A DNA stretch of 64,000 nt from Mycobacterium innocens (GCF_900566055.1 NZ_UPHQ01000099.1:1-64000), one strand, 5' to 3'. Positions 39,535-53,416 are shown, counted from the stretch's first letter. A program made the numbers and translations. Notes: generated by a model from the letters alone, not told the origin.

Positions 39535-40235
39535 CAGCTCACCGGCGGTTTCGTGACTTGCACCTGCTCGCCCCAATTCGACAAGGTCATCTGGACGGAA
39601 TTGCCCGAACCCCGATCCAACTTGACCTGGGCCAGCTGGTGGTCGCCGTTCTCCTGGATCCACACGGTGCCCGGCACCGGATCGGTTGCACTGAACGGCG
39701 GCGCGATCTGATTCACGGCGTCCGCCGTGACCTTCCCGCTGATGCGGATGGTGCTCTGTCCGTTGATGGTGTCGCGCCCTTCGGCTTTGGCGTTGGTGAA
39801 GTTCGCCAGCACGTTGGCCAGCCCGGTGTCAGGGTTCAGGATCTGCGAGGGATCGTAGATGTCGGCGGCCGGACCGAAGTCGCTCCATTTGTTGGGTGTG
39901 AGGGTGGCGTACAGGATCCCTTCGAAGACGACGAAGTCGGCATCGACATCGGACCCGCCGAGGGTGAGCTTGACGTTTCCTTTGGCGGCAGTGGGATTGG
40001 TGGTGAGATCGCCGGTCAGCGTCTTCATCGACAATCCCGGGATCTTGCCGTTCACCGTCAGGACCAGATGTGCACTCTTGACGATCTTGGTCTTGTCGGT
40101 CGCCTGCTTCACCAATGCCGTCGCTTCGGGTAATGGTCCGCCGCTGTCTTTCTTGCCCGACGAGCAGCCCGCGACCACCGTGGTGGCGAGGCTGAGGGCG
40201 GCGACAACAGCGAAGAGACGTCTGGGGGGTTGCAT
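39534..40235 (-). CDS. lprG: Lipoprotein LprG
   Basis: 233 residues. The signal peptide has a short basic start, a hydrophobic core and lipobox V-A-G-C with acylated Cys24. The LppX_LprAFG domain opens with [23 protein letters not shown] and includes [15 protein letters not shown]. LprG binds triacylated lipids and lipoglycans in its pocket and is the partner of P55. I chose the second ATG because a TACGAT box lies 7 nt before it; the ATG at 40244 overlaps that box. Confidence 0.93.
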   Translation of the reverse strand: MQPPRRLFAVVAALSLATTVVAGCSSGKKDSGGPLPEATALVKQATDKTKIVKSAHLVLTVNGKIPGLSMKTLTGDLTTNPTAAKGNVKLTLGGSDVDADFVVFEGILYATLTPNKWSDFGPAADIYDPSQILNPDTGLANVLANFTNAKAEGRDTINGQSTIRISGKVTADAVNQIAPPFSATDPVPGTVWIQENGDHQLAQVKLDRGSGNSVQMTLSNWGEQVQVTKPPVS

Positions 40236-40242
40236 ACCCAGC

Positions 40243-40248
40243 ATCGTA
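40243..40248 (-). promoter_or_regulatory. -10 box of lprG
   Basis: TACGAT on the minus strand, 7 nt before the ATG at 40235; predicts a leaderless lprG-P55 mRNA and decides between two in-frame ATGs. Confidence 0.55.
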
Positions 40249-40341
40249 GAGGGTGCCGGTGACCGCCTCGGGCAACGCAGGGCCCGCGGTCGGTCGGGGC
40301 ATCGCGGTTATACCGGCGAACCCGGGGCCACCCGGAGCCAC

Positions 40342-40347
40342 TAGCCT
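40342..40347 (+). promoter_or_regulatory. -10 box of ribE
   Basis: TAGCCT, 6 nt before the ribE ATG, with no ribosome site between; predicts a leaderless mRNA. Confidence 0.6.
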
Positions 40348-40353
40348 GGGGCG

Positions 40354-41001
40354 ATGTTCACCGGAATTGTCGAGGAACTCGGCGAGGTGATCGCGCGGGA
40401 CACCCTCACCGACGCGGCGCGCCTGACCATCCACGGTCCCGTCGTCACCTCCGACGCCGGCCACGGCGATTCCATCGCCGTCAACGGTGTCTGCCTGACC
40501 GTGGTGGAAGTGCTGCCCGACGGCCAGTTCACCGCCGACGTGATGGCCGAGACGCTCAACCGGTCCAGCCTCGGCGATCTGCGGCAAGGCAGCCGGGTCA
40601 ACCTGGAGCGGGCCGCCGCGCTCAACAGCCGCCTCGGCGGGCACATCGTGCAGGGGCATGTGGACGGGACCGGCGAGATCGTGGCCCGGACACCGTCGCA
40701 GCATTGGGAAGTGGTCCGGATCGAGGTTCCCGCGACGTTGGCTCGCTACATCGTGGAGAAGGGATCGATCACCGTCGACGGCATTTCGCTGACCGTTTCC
40801 GGGCTCGGCGCCCAGCCGCGGGACTGGTTCGAGGTCTCGCTGATTCCGACGACTCGGGAGTTGACCACGCTGGGTTCTGCGCCGGTGGGGACGCGGGTGA
40901 ACCTGGAGGTCGACGTGCTCGCCAAGTATGTTGAGCGGCTGCTGCAGGCCCCCCGAACAGCCGACGCCGGAAGCGCGGCGGCAACCGAGAACACCGCTTA
41001 G
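40354..41001 (+). CDS. ribE: Riboflavin synthase alpha chain
   Basis: 215 residues. It makes riboflavin from two molecules of dimethylribityllumazine. Two lumazine-binding repeats are clear: MFTGIVEELGEV...DSIAVNGVCLTVV (1-about 85) and LGGHIVQGHVDGTG...SITVDGISLTVSG (about 98-190). The C-terminal tail of about 25 residues is rich in Ala and longer than in H37Rv (201 residues). Divergent from lprG with about 118 bases between. Confidence 0.94.
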   Translation: MFTGIVEELGEVIARDTLTDAARLTIHGPVVTSDAGHGDSIAVNGVCLTVVEVLPDGQFTADVMAETLNRSSLGDLRQGSRVNLERAAALNSRLGGHIVQGHVDGTGEIVARTPSQHWEVVRIEVPATLARYIVEKGSITVDGISLTVSGLGAQPRDWFEVSLIPTTRELTTLGSAPVGTRVNLEVDVLAKYVERLLQAPRTADAGSAAATENTA

Positions 41002-41384
41002 CAAGGCGAACGCGCTCGGGTATGCCCCCACGTTGCGAACCAGTGAGCCGCGCGATGGCAGTCAATCAGTCAACGAGGAAAACGGTGTCGATTATCGCTT
41101 GCCCGTTCGCGCGTGGTCGCGCTTTTCCAATGGCGGCGAAACACCGATAGCGGAATAACCCAATAAAGTCGGCAACATTCGGGTCGCCCAGCCTTGGAGG
41201 AGTCACGAATGAATGCGTGAATCGGTGCGCGGTTGCTCGACGGCATTGCCGACTGCCTGATCAGAAGGCACGCGAATGAGCCATCTCACTGAATAAGGCG
41301 ACATCCGAGGCGGCAGCGTGGTTCATACTGAATGCGACATGCGGGCATTGCCGGCCCGGCTCCCCGACAGCAAAGGTAACAACG
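41002..41384. other. Intergenic region between ribE and ribBA
   Basis: H37Rv has the small hypothetical genes Rv1413 and Rv1414 here; I cannot find an intact counterpart. A short plus frame ends at 41158. I looked for the conserved parts of an FMN riboswitch (AGGGTGAAATTCCC, GATTCCG) and did not see them. The ribBA ribosome site is AAAGG just before 41385. Confidence 0.5.
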
Positions 41385-43617
<2,233 letters not shown>

Positions 43618-43629
43618 ACGCGCTGCCCG

Positions 43630-43635
43630 TACCAT
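43630..43635 (+). promoter_or_regulatory. -10 box of lprH
   Basis: TACCAT, 6 nt before the lprH ATG; predicts a leaderless mRNA. Confidence 0.55.
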
Positions 43636-43641
43636 CGCGCC

Positions 43642-44325
43642 ATGGCACGCATTGGTCGAGATGGCGGCAGGGGCTGGATAGCCGCCGGGCTGGCCGCCGT
43701 CGTGGCCACGATGTGCGCGTGCACCTCAACGGTGGCCGGCCATGCCATGCGTCCCACCGGCCAGCCCGCGGGGCCATCCACGTCCGCCAAGCCCGCTCCG
43801 GCGAGGGAGCTGTTGCTAGCGGACGGGGACCGTGCTCCGTTCGGCCAGGTGACCCAGTCTCGGGTTGGCGACAACTACTTCACCAGCGCCGTGCCGCCGG
43901 AGTGCCAGGCGGCGCTGCTGTTCAAGGACTCACCACTGCGGCCGCCGGGCTCCTCGGACCACGCTGAGGCGGCGTATAACGTCGGAGGTGAACCGCTCTA
44001 CGCCGAGTCGGTCGACGTCTACGCCAACACGCTGAACGTGCACGACGTGGTTTGGAACGCCTTTCGTGCGGTGTCAGGCTGCCATGGTGACGCGGTCGGG
44101 GTCAGCCCGTCCGGAAGGTCCACGCCAATGAGACTCAATTACTTCGCGATAGCGGCAGACGGCGTCCTGGTATGGACCATGAGTAGCCCGCGCTGGACGT
44201 GTGATTATGGGTTGGCGGTGGTTTCGCGGGCGGCTTTGGTCGTGTCGGCGTGTGATTTCCAGTCCGGATTCCCCATGGCAGAGTGGGCGTCTCAACGAAG
44301 GACGCAATTGGACACCCGAGCTTGA
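43642..44325 (+). CDS. lprH: Lipoprotein LprH
   Basis: 227 residues. The signal peptide (basic start, core GWIAAGLAAVVATM) ends in the lipobox M-C-A-C with probable acylated Cys27. The exported part looks like the mycobacterial sensor/DUF-type lipoprotein domain, with conserved cysteines (EC, GC, TC, AC) that could pair. No enzymatic motif is seen. Length and position match Rv1418. Confidence 0.88.
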   Translation: MARIGRDGGRGWIAAGLAAVVATMCACTSTVAGHAMRPTGQPAGPSTSAKPAPARELLLADGDRAPFGQVTQSRVGDNYFTSAVPPECQAALLFKDSPLRPPGSSDHAEAAYNVGGEPLYAESVDVYANTLNVHDVVWNAFRAVSGCHGDAVGVSPSGRSTPMRLNYFAIAADGVLVWTMSSPRWTCDYGLAVVSRAALVVSACDFQSGFPMAEWASQRRTQLDTRA

Positions 44326-44350
44326 GCTAGGCCGGATGAGAGCGTGACGC

Positions 44351-44804
44351 ATGCACGCATTCCGGTTGACGGGCGGTGTGCGCCGGGTCGGTGTGCTAAC
44401 GGGCGCAGCGTCGGTGTCGCGCTGCTCAGAGCCAGTGTGGCTAGTGCCGACGGCGTCGTCCAGTTGAAGAACCGATTAGCTGGTCTGTGTCTGAAGGGAC
44501 CGAGCGGCAACTTCAACGCCCCGGCGGTGATCAACCCCTGCAATGGGTGTCGGGCTATTCAGCGCTGGAACCTCACGGCTGCGCGGCAGCTCGAGAGCGT
44601 GGCCTTCCCCGGGACTTGCCTGGCAACCAATGTAGTGAGCAGTTGGCTGGTCACCCTCGTGCGGTCTTTCGTCCAATGGTCAAACCTCGAGCGGCCTCGG
44701 TGCCGGGCTCAACGCCGGCGTTGGCGCGCCGCACCCGGGAACTCTGGTGAACCACCTCAATTGCGGCCTCGACGGACCGCCAAAAGTGGGATCAAGTTCC
44801 GTGA
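44351..44804 (+). pseudogene. Secreted ricin-type lectin pseudogene (Rv1419 / sMTL-13 ortholog)
   Basis: Parts of a signal peptide plus beta-trefoil lectin lie in different frames. MHAFRLTGGVRRVGVL opens at 44351. The frame moves near 44410 to ASADGVVQLKNRLAGLCLKGPSG and NPCNG...IQRWNLT...VESVAFPG (about 44450-44625). It moves again to AGLNAGVGAPHPGTLVNHLNC (about 44705-44765) and ends in RQKWDQVP with a TGA. These match the start, QxW repeat and end of Rv1419 in order, so at least two or three indels have broken a once complete gene. Confidence 0.85.
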
Positions 44805-45093
44805 CCGTGCTCGTTGCTGACGTCTCGTTACCCGTTGAGCCTTCGCGGGTCGACGAGATCGCTGTGCGCATCACTGCGAACCCGGACCATCGCCTTGACC
44901 CGCCAACGTCCCCGAATCGCTGCTGGGTACCCGCACCCGCGTCCAGGAGCGTGCGCACCGCATTAACGCCGAACGCCGGCACAACCGCCAGAGCCGCCAA
45001 GACACCCGCGCTCGTCGCCGCCTGCCGACACCCCGGAACTGCCACCTGATCCCGACGAGCCCCCGCCTTTCTAGATGCGCTTCGAACGACCAC
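44805..45093. other. Intergenic region before uvrC
   Basis: No gene recognised. A minus-strand frame contains an Ala/Val-rich hydrophobic stretch (SAGVLAALAVVPAFGV), but nothing around it looks like a protein family. Confidence 0.4.
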
Positions 45094-45099
45094 TAGCCT
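45094..45099 (+). promoter_or_regulatory. -10 box of uvrC
   Basis: TAGCCT, 6 nt before the uvrC GTG, with no ribosome site between; predicts a leaderless mRNA. The hexamer and spacing are the same as at ribE. Confidence 0.6.
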
Positions 45100-45105
45100 G
45101 GGTAC

Positions 45106-47049
45106 GTGCCAGATCCCGCAACGTACCGCCCCACGCCCGGGTCCATCCCGGTCGAGCCTGGCGTCTACCGGTTCCGGGACCCGCACGGGCGGGTGATCTA
45201 CGTCGGCAAGGCAAAAAGTCTGCGCAGCCGGCTGACGTCGTACTTCGCCGACGTCGCCCATCTGCATCCGAGGACCCGGCAGATGGTGACCACCGCGGCC
45301 AAGGTCGAGTGGACGGTGGTCAACACCGAGGTCGAGGCGCTGCAGCTGGAGTACAACTGGATCAAGGAATTCGACCCCCGCTTCAACGTTCGCTACCGCG
45401 ACGACAAGTCGTATCCGGCGCTGGCCGTCACGCTCAACGAGGAATTTCCCCGGTTGATGGTCTATCGCGGTCCACGGCGCAAAGGTGTGCGTTATTTCGG
45501 GCCGTACTCGCACGCGTGGGCCATCCGGGAAACTCTCGATCTGCTCACCCGGGTGTTTCCCGCGCGAACCTGCTCAGCCGGAGTGTTCAAGCGCCACAAG
45601 CAAATCGAGCGCCCATGCCTGCTCGGCTACATCGACAAATGTTCGGCTCCCTGTGTCGGCAGGGTCAGCGCCGAGCAGCACCGCCAGATTGTGGAGGACT
45701 TCTGCGATTTCCTGTCGGGTAAGACCGACCGGTATGCCCGCGAGTTGGAACGCCAGATGAACGCCGCGGCCGAGCAGCTGGATTTCGAGCGAGCCGCCCG
45801 GCTTCGCGACGACCTGTCGGCGCTGAAGCGCGCCATGGAAAAGCAGGCCGTGGTGCTCGGCGACGGTACCGACGCCGACGTGATGGCCTTCGCCGACGAC
45901 GAACTCGAAGCCGCGGTGCAGGTGTTCCACGTCCGCGGCGGCCGGGTCCGTGGCCAGCGCGGCTGGATCGTCGAAAAGTCCGGAGACCCCGGGGATTCCG
46001 GTGAGGAGCAGTTGGTCGAACAGTTCCTCACCCAGTTCTATGGTGAGCAGGCCGAGTTGGGTAGCGCCGCAGACGAATCGGTCAACCCGGTTCCGCGTGA
46101 GGTGCTGGTGCCCTGTCTGCCGTCCAACTCCGAGGAGTTGTCCAGCTGGATGTCGGGGCTGCGCGGCTCCCGGGTCACGCTGCGGGTGCCGCGCCGCGGC
46201 GACAAGCGGGCGCTGGCCGAGACCGTGCAGCGCAATGCGAAAGAGGCGCTGCAGCAACACAAGCTGAAGCGAGCCGGTGACTTCAACGCCAGATCGGCTG
46301 CACTACAGAATATTCAGGAAGCTCTCGGGTTGCTCGACGCGCCGCTGCGCATCGAGTGTGTCGACATCAGCCATGTGCAGGGCACCGACGTGGTGGGCTC
46401 GCTGGTGGTCTTCGAGGACGGCCTGCCGCGCAAGTCGGATTACCGCCACTTCGGGATCCGGGAGGCCGCCGGCCAGGGACGCTCCGACGACGTCGCCTCC
46501 ATCGCGGAAGTGACCCGACGACGCTTCCTGCGCCACGTAAGTGATCAGAGCGATCCGAATCTGCTTAGCCCGGAAGGGAAGTCACGGCGGTTCGCTTACC
46601 CACCCAACCTTTACGTCGTCGACGGCGGCGCACCGCAGGTCAATGCGGCCAAAGCCGTCCTCGATGAACTGGGTGTCAGCGACGTCGCGGTGATCGGCCT
46701 GGCCAAGCGGCTAGAAGAGGTGTGGGTGCCGTCCGAGCCGGACCCCGTCATCATGCCCCGCAACAGCGAGGGTCTTTATCTGCTGCAGCGGGTGCGCGAC
46801 GAGGCGCACCGATTCGCCATCACTTACCATCGGAGCAAACGATCCAAGCGAATGACGGCATCGGCGCTCGATGGGGTGCCCGGATTGGGAGAACACCGTC
46901 GCAAGGCGCTGGTCACCCATTTCGGGTCGATCGCCCGCCTCAAGGAGGCCACCGTAGACCAGATCACGGCCGTTCCGGGTATCGGCGTAGCCACGGCTAC
47001 GGCCGTCCTCGAGGCGCTGCGCCCTGACCGATCGGACGCTTCGGAATGA
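45106..47049 (+). CDS. uvrC: Excinuclease ABC subunit C
   Basis: 647 residues. The N-terminal GIY-YIG nuclease (about 15-95, [19 protein letters not shown]), the cysteine-rich ARTCSAG...[13 protein letters not shown] segment, a UVR motif (about 205-240), the C-terminal RNase H-like nuclease ([26 protein letters not shown]) and tandem HhH motifs at the end are all present. It makes the two incisions of nucleotide excision repair. First of the uvrC-rapZ-cuvA-whiA cluster, with overlapping ends. Confidence 0.97.
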   Translation: MPDPATYRPTPGSIPVEPGVYRFRDPHGRVIYVGKAKSLRSRLTSYFADVAHLHPRTRQMVTTAAKVEWTVVNTEVEALQLEYNWIKEFDPRFNVRYRDDKSYPALAVTLNEEFPRLMVYRGPRRKGVRYFGPYSHAWAIRETLDLLTRVFPARTCSAGVFKRHKQIERPCLLGYIDKCSAPCVGRVSAEQHRQIVEDFCDFLSGKTDRYARELERQMNAAAEQLDFERAARLRDDLSALKRAMEKQAVVLGDGTDADVMAFADDELEAAVQVFHVRGGRVRGQRGWIVEKSGDPGDSGEEQLVEQFLTQFYGEQAELGSAADESVNPVPREVLVPCLPSNSEELSSWMSGLRGSRVTLRVPRRGDKRALAETVQRNAKEALQQHKLKRAGDFNARSAALQNIQEALGLLDAPLRIECVDISHVQGTDVVGSLVVFEDGLPRKSDYRHFGIREAAGQGRSDDVASIAEVTRRRFLRHVSDQSDPNLLSPEGKSRRFAYPPNLYVVDGGAPQVNAAKAVLDELGVSDVAVIGLAKRLEEVWVPSEPDPVIMPRNSEGLYLLQRVRDEAHRFAITYHRSKRSKRMTASALDGVPGLGEHRRKALVTHFGSIARLKEATVDQITAVPGIGVATATAVLEALRPDRSDASE

Positions 47050-47951
47050 CCGGGGACAGCTCAGCGGGCCCGGAAAACCATGCAACGCCCGATATCGACG
47101 TGGTTCTGGTGACCGGGTTGTCCGGAGCCGGACGCGGCACGGCGGCCAAGGTGCTGGAGGACCTGGGCTGGTATGTCGCAGACAACCTGCCGCCCCAGCT
47201 GATCACCCGCATGGTGGACTTCGGGCTGGCAGCGGGATCGCGGATCACCCAACTAGCCGTGGTGATGGACGTGCGGTCACGCGGATTCACCGGCGACCTG
47301 GACGAGGTGCGCAACGAACTGGCCACCCGCAACATCACCCCCCGGGTGGTGTTCATGGAGGCGTCGGACGACATGTTGGTGCGCCGCTACGAACAGAATC
47401 GGCGCAGCCATCCGCTGCAGGGCCAGCAGACGCTGGCCGAGGGCATCGCCGCCGAGCGAAAAATGCTGGCGCCGGTGCGCGCCAATGCGGACCTGATCAT
47501 CGACACCTCGACCCTGTCGGTACGGGGCTTGCGGGAAAGCATCGAGCGCGCGTTCGGCAGCGACGGCGGCGCGACCACCAGCGTCACCGTCGAATCCTTC
47601 GGCTTCAAATACGGGCTGCCGATGGACGCCGACATGGTGATGGACGTGCGTTTTCTGCCCAACCCACACTGGGTGGACGAGCTACGGCCACTCACCGGCC
47701 AACACCCCGCGGTGCGTGATTATGTGCTGGAGCAACCGGGCGCGGCCGAGTTCCTGGAGACTTACCATCGGCTGCTGTCGCTGGTCGTCGAGGGCTACCG
47801 CAGGGAGGGGAAGCGCTATATGACGGTTGCCGTCGGCTGCACCGGCGGCAAGCATCGCAGTGTGGCGATCGCCGAAGCGCTGATGCGGCTGCTCGGCTCC
47901 GATTCGGGACTATCGGTACGGGTGCTGCACCGGGATCTGGGTCGCGAATGA
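47046..47951 (+). CDS. rapZ: RapZ-family nucleotide-binding protein (Rv1421 ortholog)
   Basis: 301 residues. An N-terminal P-loop ([24 protein letters not shown] in place of GKS) is followed by ADNLP and, at the C-terminus, [14 protein letters not shown], the family's second signature. In E. coli RapZ is an RNA adaptor controlling glmS; in actinobacteria its role is unclear, perhaps cell-envelope precursor control. The ATG overlaps the uvrC stop, and its stop overlaps cuvA. Confidence 0.93.
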   Translation: MTGDSSAGPENHATPDIDVVLVTGLSGAGRGTAAKVLEDLGWYVADNLPPQLITRMVDFGLAAGSRITQLAVVMDVRSRGFTGDLDEVRNELATRNITPRVVFMEASDDMLVRRYEQNRRSHPLQGQQTLAEGIAAERKMLAPVRANADLIIDTSTLSVRGLRESIERAFGSDGGATTSVTVESFGFKYGLPMDADMVMDVRFLPNPHWVDELRPLTGQHPAVRDYVLEQPGAAEFLETYHRLLSLVVEGYRREGKRYMTVAVGCTGGKHRSVAIAEALMRLLGSDSGLSVRVLHRDLGRE

Positions 47952-49018
47952 ATACGGCAGGCAGCCCGCATTCAAGCCACAGCATCGTCGCTCTGGGCGG
48001 CGGACACGGGTTGTATGCGACGTTATCGGCGGCGCGCCGGCTGACTCCCTACGTCACCGCGATCGTGACCGTCGCCGACGACGGTGGTTCCTCCGGCCGG
48101 CTGCGCAGCGAACTCGGCGTGGTGCCGCCCGGAGACTTGCGAATGGCGTTGGCGGCCTTGGCATCTGATAGCCCGCACGGGCGATTGTGGGCGACCATTC
48201 TGCAGCATCGATTCGGCGGTGATGGCGCCCTGGCCGGACATCCGATCGGCAACCTGATTCTTGCCGGTCTGTCGGAGGTGCTGGCCGATCCGGTTGCCGC
48301 GCTCGACGAACTCGGACGCATCCTGGGCGTCAAGGGCAGGGTGTTGCCGATGTGCCCGATCGCGCTGCAGATCGAGGCCGACGTGTCCGGCCTGGAGTCC
48401 GACCCGCGAATGTTCCGCCTGATCCGCGGGCAGGTGGCGATCGCCACCACGCCGGGAAAGGTGCGGCGGGTGCGGTTGCTGCCCCCGGACCCGCCGGCGA
48501 CCCGCCAGGCTGTCGATGCCATCATGGCTGCCGACCTGGTGGTCCTGGGACCCGGCTCGTGGTTCACCAGCGTGATCCCGCATGTGCTGGTGCCCGGACT
48601 GCTCACGGCGCTGCAGACCACCACCGCCCAGCGGGCCCTGGTGCTCAACCTGGTGGCCGAGCCGGGGGAGACGGCGGGCTTTTCGGTGGAGCGTCATCTG
48701 CACGTGCTGGCCCAGCATGCCCCGGGGTTCACCGTGCACGACATCGTCATCGACGCCGAACGAGTGCCCAGCGAGCGGGAGCGCGAGCAACTGCGCCGCA
48801 CCGCAACGCTGCTGCAGGCCGAGGTGCACTTCGCCGACGTCGCCAGACCTGGTACACCTTTACATGACCCGGGCAAGCTGGCGGCCGTCCTCGACGCGGT
48901 GCGGGCGCGGGACAGAGGCCCGGCGGCGACTCCGGTGACGACACAGGAGATACCGATCGAGGGTGGACGTCAACAGACCGGCGTGCACGGCGCTGGGCGG
49001 CAACGGACCGAGGAGTGA
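47948..49018 (+). CDS. cuvA: YvcK/CuvA family cell-shape protein (Rv1422 ortholog)
   Basis: 356 residues, CofD-like fold. GGGHGLYATLSAAR (about 17-30), VADDGGSSGRLR and LVVLGPGSWFTSVIPHVL are the UDP-sugar binding motifs. In mycobacteria CuvA localises to the growing pole and is needed for normal shape and carbon adaptation; a PknB phosphosite has been described in the C-terminal tail. The tail here is about 40 residues, rich in Thr/Arg/Gly, and could hold such a site. Confidence 0.92.
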   Translation: MNTAGSPHSSHSIVALGGGHGLYATLSAARRLTPYVTAIVTVADDGGSSGRLRSELGVVPPGDLRMALAALASDSPHGRLWATILQHRFGGDGALAGHPIGNLILAGLSEVLADPVAALDELGRILGVKGRVLPMCPIALQIEADVSGLESDPRMFRLIRGQVAIATTPGKVRRVRLLPPDPPATRQAVDAIMAADLVVLGPGSWFTSVIPHVLVPGLLTALQTTTAQRALVLNLVAEPGETAGFSVERHLHVLAQHAPGFTVHDIVIDAERVPSEREREQLRRTATLLQAEVHFADVARPGTPLHDPGKLAAVLDAVRARDRGPAATPVTTQEIPIEGGRQQTGVHGAGRQRTEE

Positions 49019-49024
49019 CGACGC

Positions 49025-50008
49025 GTGGCGATGACGACCGAAGTCAAGGACGAGTTGAGTCGTCTGGTGGTCAAATCGGTCAGTGCGCGGCGAGCTGAGG
49101 TCACCTCCCTGCTGCGGTTCGCCGGCGGATTACACATCGTGGGCGGCCGGGTGGTGGTCGAAGCCGAGGTGGACTTGGGCAGCATCGCCCGGCGGCTGCG
49201 CAAGGACATCTTCGAGCTGTATGGCTACAACGCGGTGGTGCACGTTTTGTCGGCCAGCGGCATTCGCAAGAACACCCGATACGTGCTGCGGGTCACCAAT
49301 GACGGTGAGGCGCTGGCTCGCCAGACCGGGTTGCTCGATGTGCGTGGCCGTCCGGTGCGCGGTCTGCCGGCACAGGTGGTCGGGGGCAGTGTCGCCGACG
49401 CCGAAGCCGCTTGGCGCGGAGCCTTTTTGGCGCATGGATCGCTGACCGAGCCAGGACGCTCGTCGGCGTTGGAGGTGAGCTGTCCCGGCCCGGAGGCCGC
49501 GCTCGCGCTGGTAGGTGCGGCGCGTCGGCTCGGGGTCAGCGCAAAGGCCCGCGAGGTGCGCGGCGCCGACCGGGTGGTGGTGCGCGACGGTGAGGCGATC
49601 GGTGCATTGCTGACCCGGATGGGAGCGCAGGACACCCGGCTGGTATGGGAGGAGCGCCGGATGCGTCGCGAAGTACGCGCGACGGCCAACCGGCTGGCCA
49701 ACTTCGACGATGCCAATCTGCGCCGCTCGGCCCGGGCGGCGGTCGCAGCGGCGGCGCGGGTGGAGCGTGCGCTGGAGATCCTCGGCGACACCGTGCCCGA
49801 CCATCTGTCCGCGGCGGGCAAACTGCGGGTCGAGCACCGGCAGGCATCGCTGGAGGAGCTGGGCCGCCTCGCCGAACCACCGATGACCAAAGATGCTGTG
49901 GCAGGCCGGATCCGGCGATTGCTGTCGATGGCCGACCGCAAGGCGAAGGTCGACGGGATTCCGGATACCGAGTCGGCGGTGACGCCCGACCTACTCGAGG
50001 ACGCCTAA
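49025..50008 (+). CDS. whiA: Sporulation-type transcription factor WhiA
   Basis: 327 residues. Two LAGLIDADG-like lobes (about 1-190, with [12 protein letters not shown] and [12 protein letters not shown]) lead to a C-terminal helix-turn-helix of the sigma-factor region 4 type ([25 protein letters not shown]). It is a DNA-binding regulator conserved with rapZ and yvcK in Gram-positives and linked to division. The GTG has AGGAG 9 nt upstream; an ATG two codons later gives the usual 325-residue form. Confidence 0.95.
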   Translation: MAMTTEVKDELSRLVVKSVSARRAEVTSLLRFAGGLHIVGGRVVVEAEVDLGSIARRLRKDIFELYGYNAVVHVLSASGIRKNTRYVLRVTNDGEALARQTGLLDVRGRPVRGLPAQVVGGSVADAEAAWRGAFLAHGSLTEPGRSSALEVSCPGPEAALALVGAARRLGVSAKAREVRGADRVVVRDGEAIGALLTRMGAQDTRLVWEERRMRREVRATANRLANFDDANLRRSARAAVAAAARVERALEILGDTVPDHLSAAGKLRVEHRQASLEELGRLAEPPMTKDAVAGRIRRLLSMADRKAKVDGIPDTESAVTPDLLEDA

Positions 50009-50030
50009 CCCGCCGGTCGGCGCGATGTGA

Positions 50031-51467
<1,437 letters not shown>

Positions 51468-51491
51468 CGCTGTTGTCGCCCCTTGAGCTGT

Positions 51492-51518
51492 CGGGCGACT
51501 GGTCTGGTCAGTCGCCCG
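51492..51518 (+). terminator. Hairpin terminator after the WS/DGAT gene
   Basis: CGGGCGACTG (51492-51501) and CAGTCGCCCG (51509-51518) form a perfect 10-bp stem with a 7-nt loop, 25 nt after the stop. No T tract follows. Confidence 0.6.
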
Positions 51519-51877
51519 TGGCCGTCCTTGGGCTTTCGCAAGTGGATGCGGCCGCGGTGCATAAGGTGAGAGGCGTTGTACCTGGGGTCTGCCCGGCGGT
51601 GCGTGGGTCGGTGTGGCTCGGTGGCCGTCCATTGGCGGGAATCAGGTGTTGGGTTAGGCGATCCTGACGGTGACTTCCAGAACGCTTCCCGTACGCTGTG
51701 TCGGCTCGGTCATCGTGTAGGTGATCTGTTCGGGGATCGGATGCTTGCGCGGCGCCACAATGCTTCTGGTCTTCGATATGCTCGAGCACTGCTTGTGACT
51801 CGCGGGCGCCTGCTCTTTCGCTCGAATCTGTTGGGATGGCTGGTGTTCGGGAGAACGGAGATGCTTACCGGGCGACT
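51519..51877. other. Intergenic region before repeat element B
   Basis: No gene recognised. Short frames on both strands lack domains. Taken with the repeat that follows, the whole 670-base gap between the WS/DGAT gene and lipO is non-coding. Confidence 0.45.
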
Positions 51878-52060
51878 GTGATGCCGTCGTATCGAGTGTG
51901 CGGTGACGGCTTTGAGTGTGCGTGCGGGGCGGGAACTTCGCGCTGGGACCGCCCTGGCGGCACAGTCACGCCGTCAGCGCGCGCTCGACGCCAAGAACGC
52001 ACACTCGGCGCCACGAACGCACGCTCGACGCCATGAATGCACGCTCGACGCCCCCGAATT
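51878..52060 (+). repeat. Dispersed intergenic element, copy B (core plus 20-bp tandem repeat)
   Basis: The core (51878-51967) shares TATCGAGTGTGC, GGCTTTGAG.GTGC and GGCACAGTC with copy A in the same order and spacing. It runs into about four 20-bp units, CGCTCGACGCCAAGAACGCA and variants, with the same phase and shared CGCTCGACGCC half but a different second half from copy A. CGAGTGTGC (51893-51901) faces its complement GCACACTCG (51999-52007). The two copies are 43 kb apart and both lie in intergenic DNA. Confidence 0.8.
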
Positions 52061-52108
52061 TCGCCTCCCGCACCGCAGCCCCCGAACCTTAGCAGCGACG
52101 AAATTCGG
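52054..52108. terminator. Inverted repeat between element B and lipO
   Basis: CCGAATTTCG (52054-52063) and CGAAATTCGG (52099-52108) match perfectly over 10 bp with a 35-nt loop, 31 bases past the lipO stop on the minus strand. It may end the lipO transcript or be the edge of the repeat element. Confidence 0.45.
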
Positions 52109-52138
52109 TGCCCGCGTTGGCTTGTCGGACCGCCGCAG

Positions 52139-53416
52139 CTACCGTGCGCCGGGCCCGTTCGTCACATAGACCCAGGACAGGAACCGGGCTACCGCGTCGG
52201 CGGCGTGATGCGCGCGTGGGGAACCGAAGATGTCGAAAGCATGTTGGGCATTTGGCAATTCAGCGTAGGCGACCGGGGACTTGGACACCGCGCGCAATTC
52301 GTCGACGAATTCTCGGGCTTCGACGACCGGGATGAGGGAGTCGTCGGCGCCATGCAGCACGAAGAACGGCGGCGCGTCGGCCCGCACGTGATGGATCGGC
52401 GACGCATCGACGAAAATCTGCCGATGCTCACTGAATTTCCGCTTTACCACGAACCTTTCGAGCAGCCCGATGAATTCGGGTCGCCCGTCGGCGTCGGTGG
52501 AATACCAGTCGTAGCGCCCGTAGAAGGGGACCGCCGCCACCACCGACGTGTCGGCTTGTTCGAAACCGGGCTGGAACCTGGGTTCGTTGGGCGTCAGAGC
52601 CGCCAGGGCCGACAGGTGCCCGCCGGCCGAACCTCCGCTGATCGCAACGAAGTCCGGGTCCCCGCCGTAGGCCGCGATGTTCTCCTTGACCCACGCCAGC
52701 GCACGTTTCACGTCGACGATGTGCGCGGGCCAGGCGTGCAGCGGAGAGACCCGATAGTTCAGCGACACGCAGACCCAGCCCCGCGAAACCAGGTGGCTCA
52801 TCAAGGGATATGCCTGCGGGCGGCGCCAACCCAGCACCCACGCACCGCCGGGCACCTGGACCAACACCGGCGCCTTGCCGTCGCGGGGCAGGTCGCGGCG
52901 ACGCCAGATGTCGGCCAGGTTGGCACGCCGGTGCGGGCCGTACGCCACGATGTTGGTCTTCTCGACGTAGCGCCGGCGCGCCACGGTGGTGCGCAGCGGC
53001 AGGTTACGCCGCCCCCGGCGCGTCGGCTCGGTAGGCAGCGCGGCCAGCTCCTTGGCGTAGTCGGGTCCGAGTCCTTCGCTCAACCCCGTTTCCAGTACCG
53101 GGCCCGGAGTGGTGATGCCGCGGTAGCGGATCACCCCCAAGATCGTCCAGGCCGCAACGGTCAACGCCAGCGCCGCCTTCCCTTTAGGTCCGGCGAAATC
53201 GCCGCGGCGGCCGCGCCGCACCGCGTCGAGCACCGAGGCGCTCAGATACAGCCCCGGCACCTCCGACGCCGGCCAGCCGAACCAGAACACCAGGGCCGAG
53301 GCGTAAGGGTGCCGGGTAATCGGGTGAAATCCGTTGGCGGCGTTGACGAGTTCGACGGCTCCGCGGGTCAGCGGCCGGGGACGGCGCGCCAGCCTCAGCA
53401 GTCGCTCGCCTCTCAT
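52139..53416 (-). CDS. lipO: Esterase/lipase LipO
   Basis: 425 residues, alpha/beta hydrolase of the BD-FAE/HSL type. An N-terminal part of about 150 residues with a hydrophobic segment (GKAALALTVAAWTILGVIRY) precedes the hydrolase domain. The oxyanion region is PGGAW, the nucleophile Ser lies in ISGGSAGGHLSAL, the acid in HGADDSLIPV and the His in NAQHAFDIF. It matches Rv1426c. The ATG overlaps the fadD12 stop by four bases, so the two are one operon. Confidence 0.92.
   Translation of the reverse strand: MRGERLLRLARRPRPLTRGAVELVNAANGFHPITRHPYASALVFWFGWPASEVPGLYLSASVLDAVRRGRRGDFAGPKGKAALALTVAAWTILGVIRYRGITTPGPVLETGLSEGLGPDYAKELAALPTEPTRRGRRNLPLRTTVARRRYVEKTNIVAYGPHRRANLADIWRRRDLPRDGKAPVLVQVPGGAWVLGWRRPQAYPLMSHLVSRGWVCVSLNYRVSPLHAWPAHIVDVKRALAWVKENIAAYGGDPDFVAISGGSAGGHLSALAALTPNEPRFQPGFEQADTSVVAAVPFYGRYDWYSTDADGRPEFIGLLERFVVKRKFSEHRQIFVDASPIHHVRADAPPFFVLHGADDSLIPVVEAREFVDELRAVSKSPVAYAELPNAQHAFDIFGSPRAHHAADAVARFLSWVYVTNGPGAR

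Noticed and set aside
41002-41384. FMN riboswitch before ribBA
   Set aside because: The conserved RFN boxes are not present.
44747-45049. Small plus-strand ORF after lprH (MNHLNCGLDG...)
   Set aside because: It is the C-terminal fragment of the broken lectin gene in another frame, running on into non-coding DNA.
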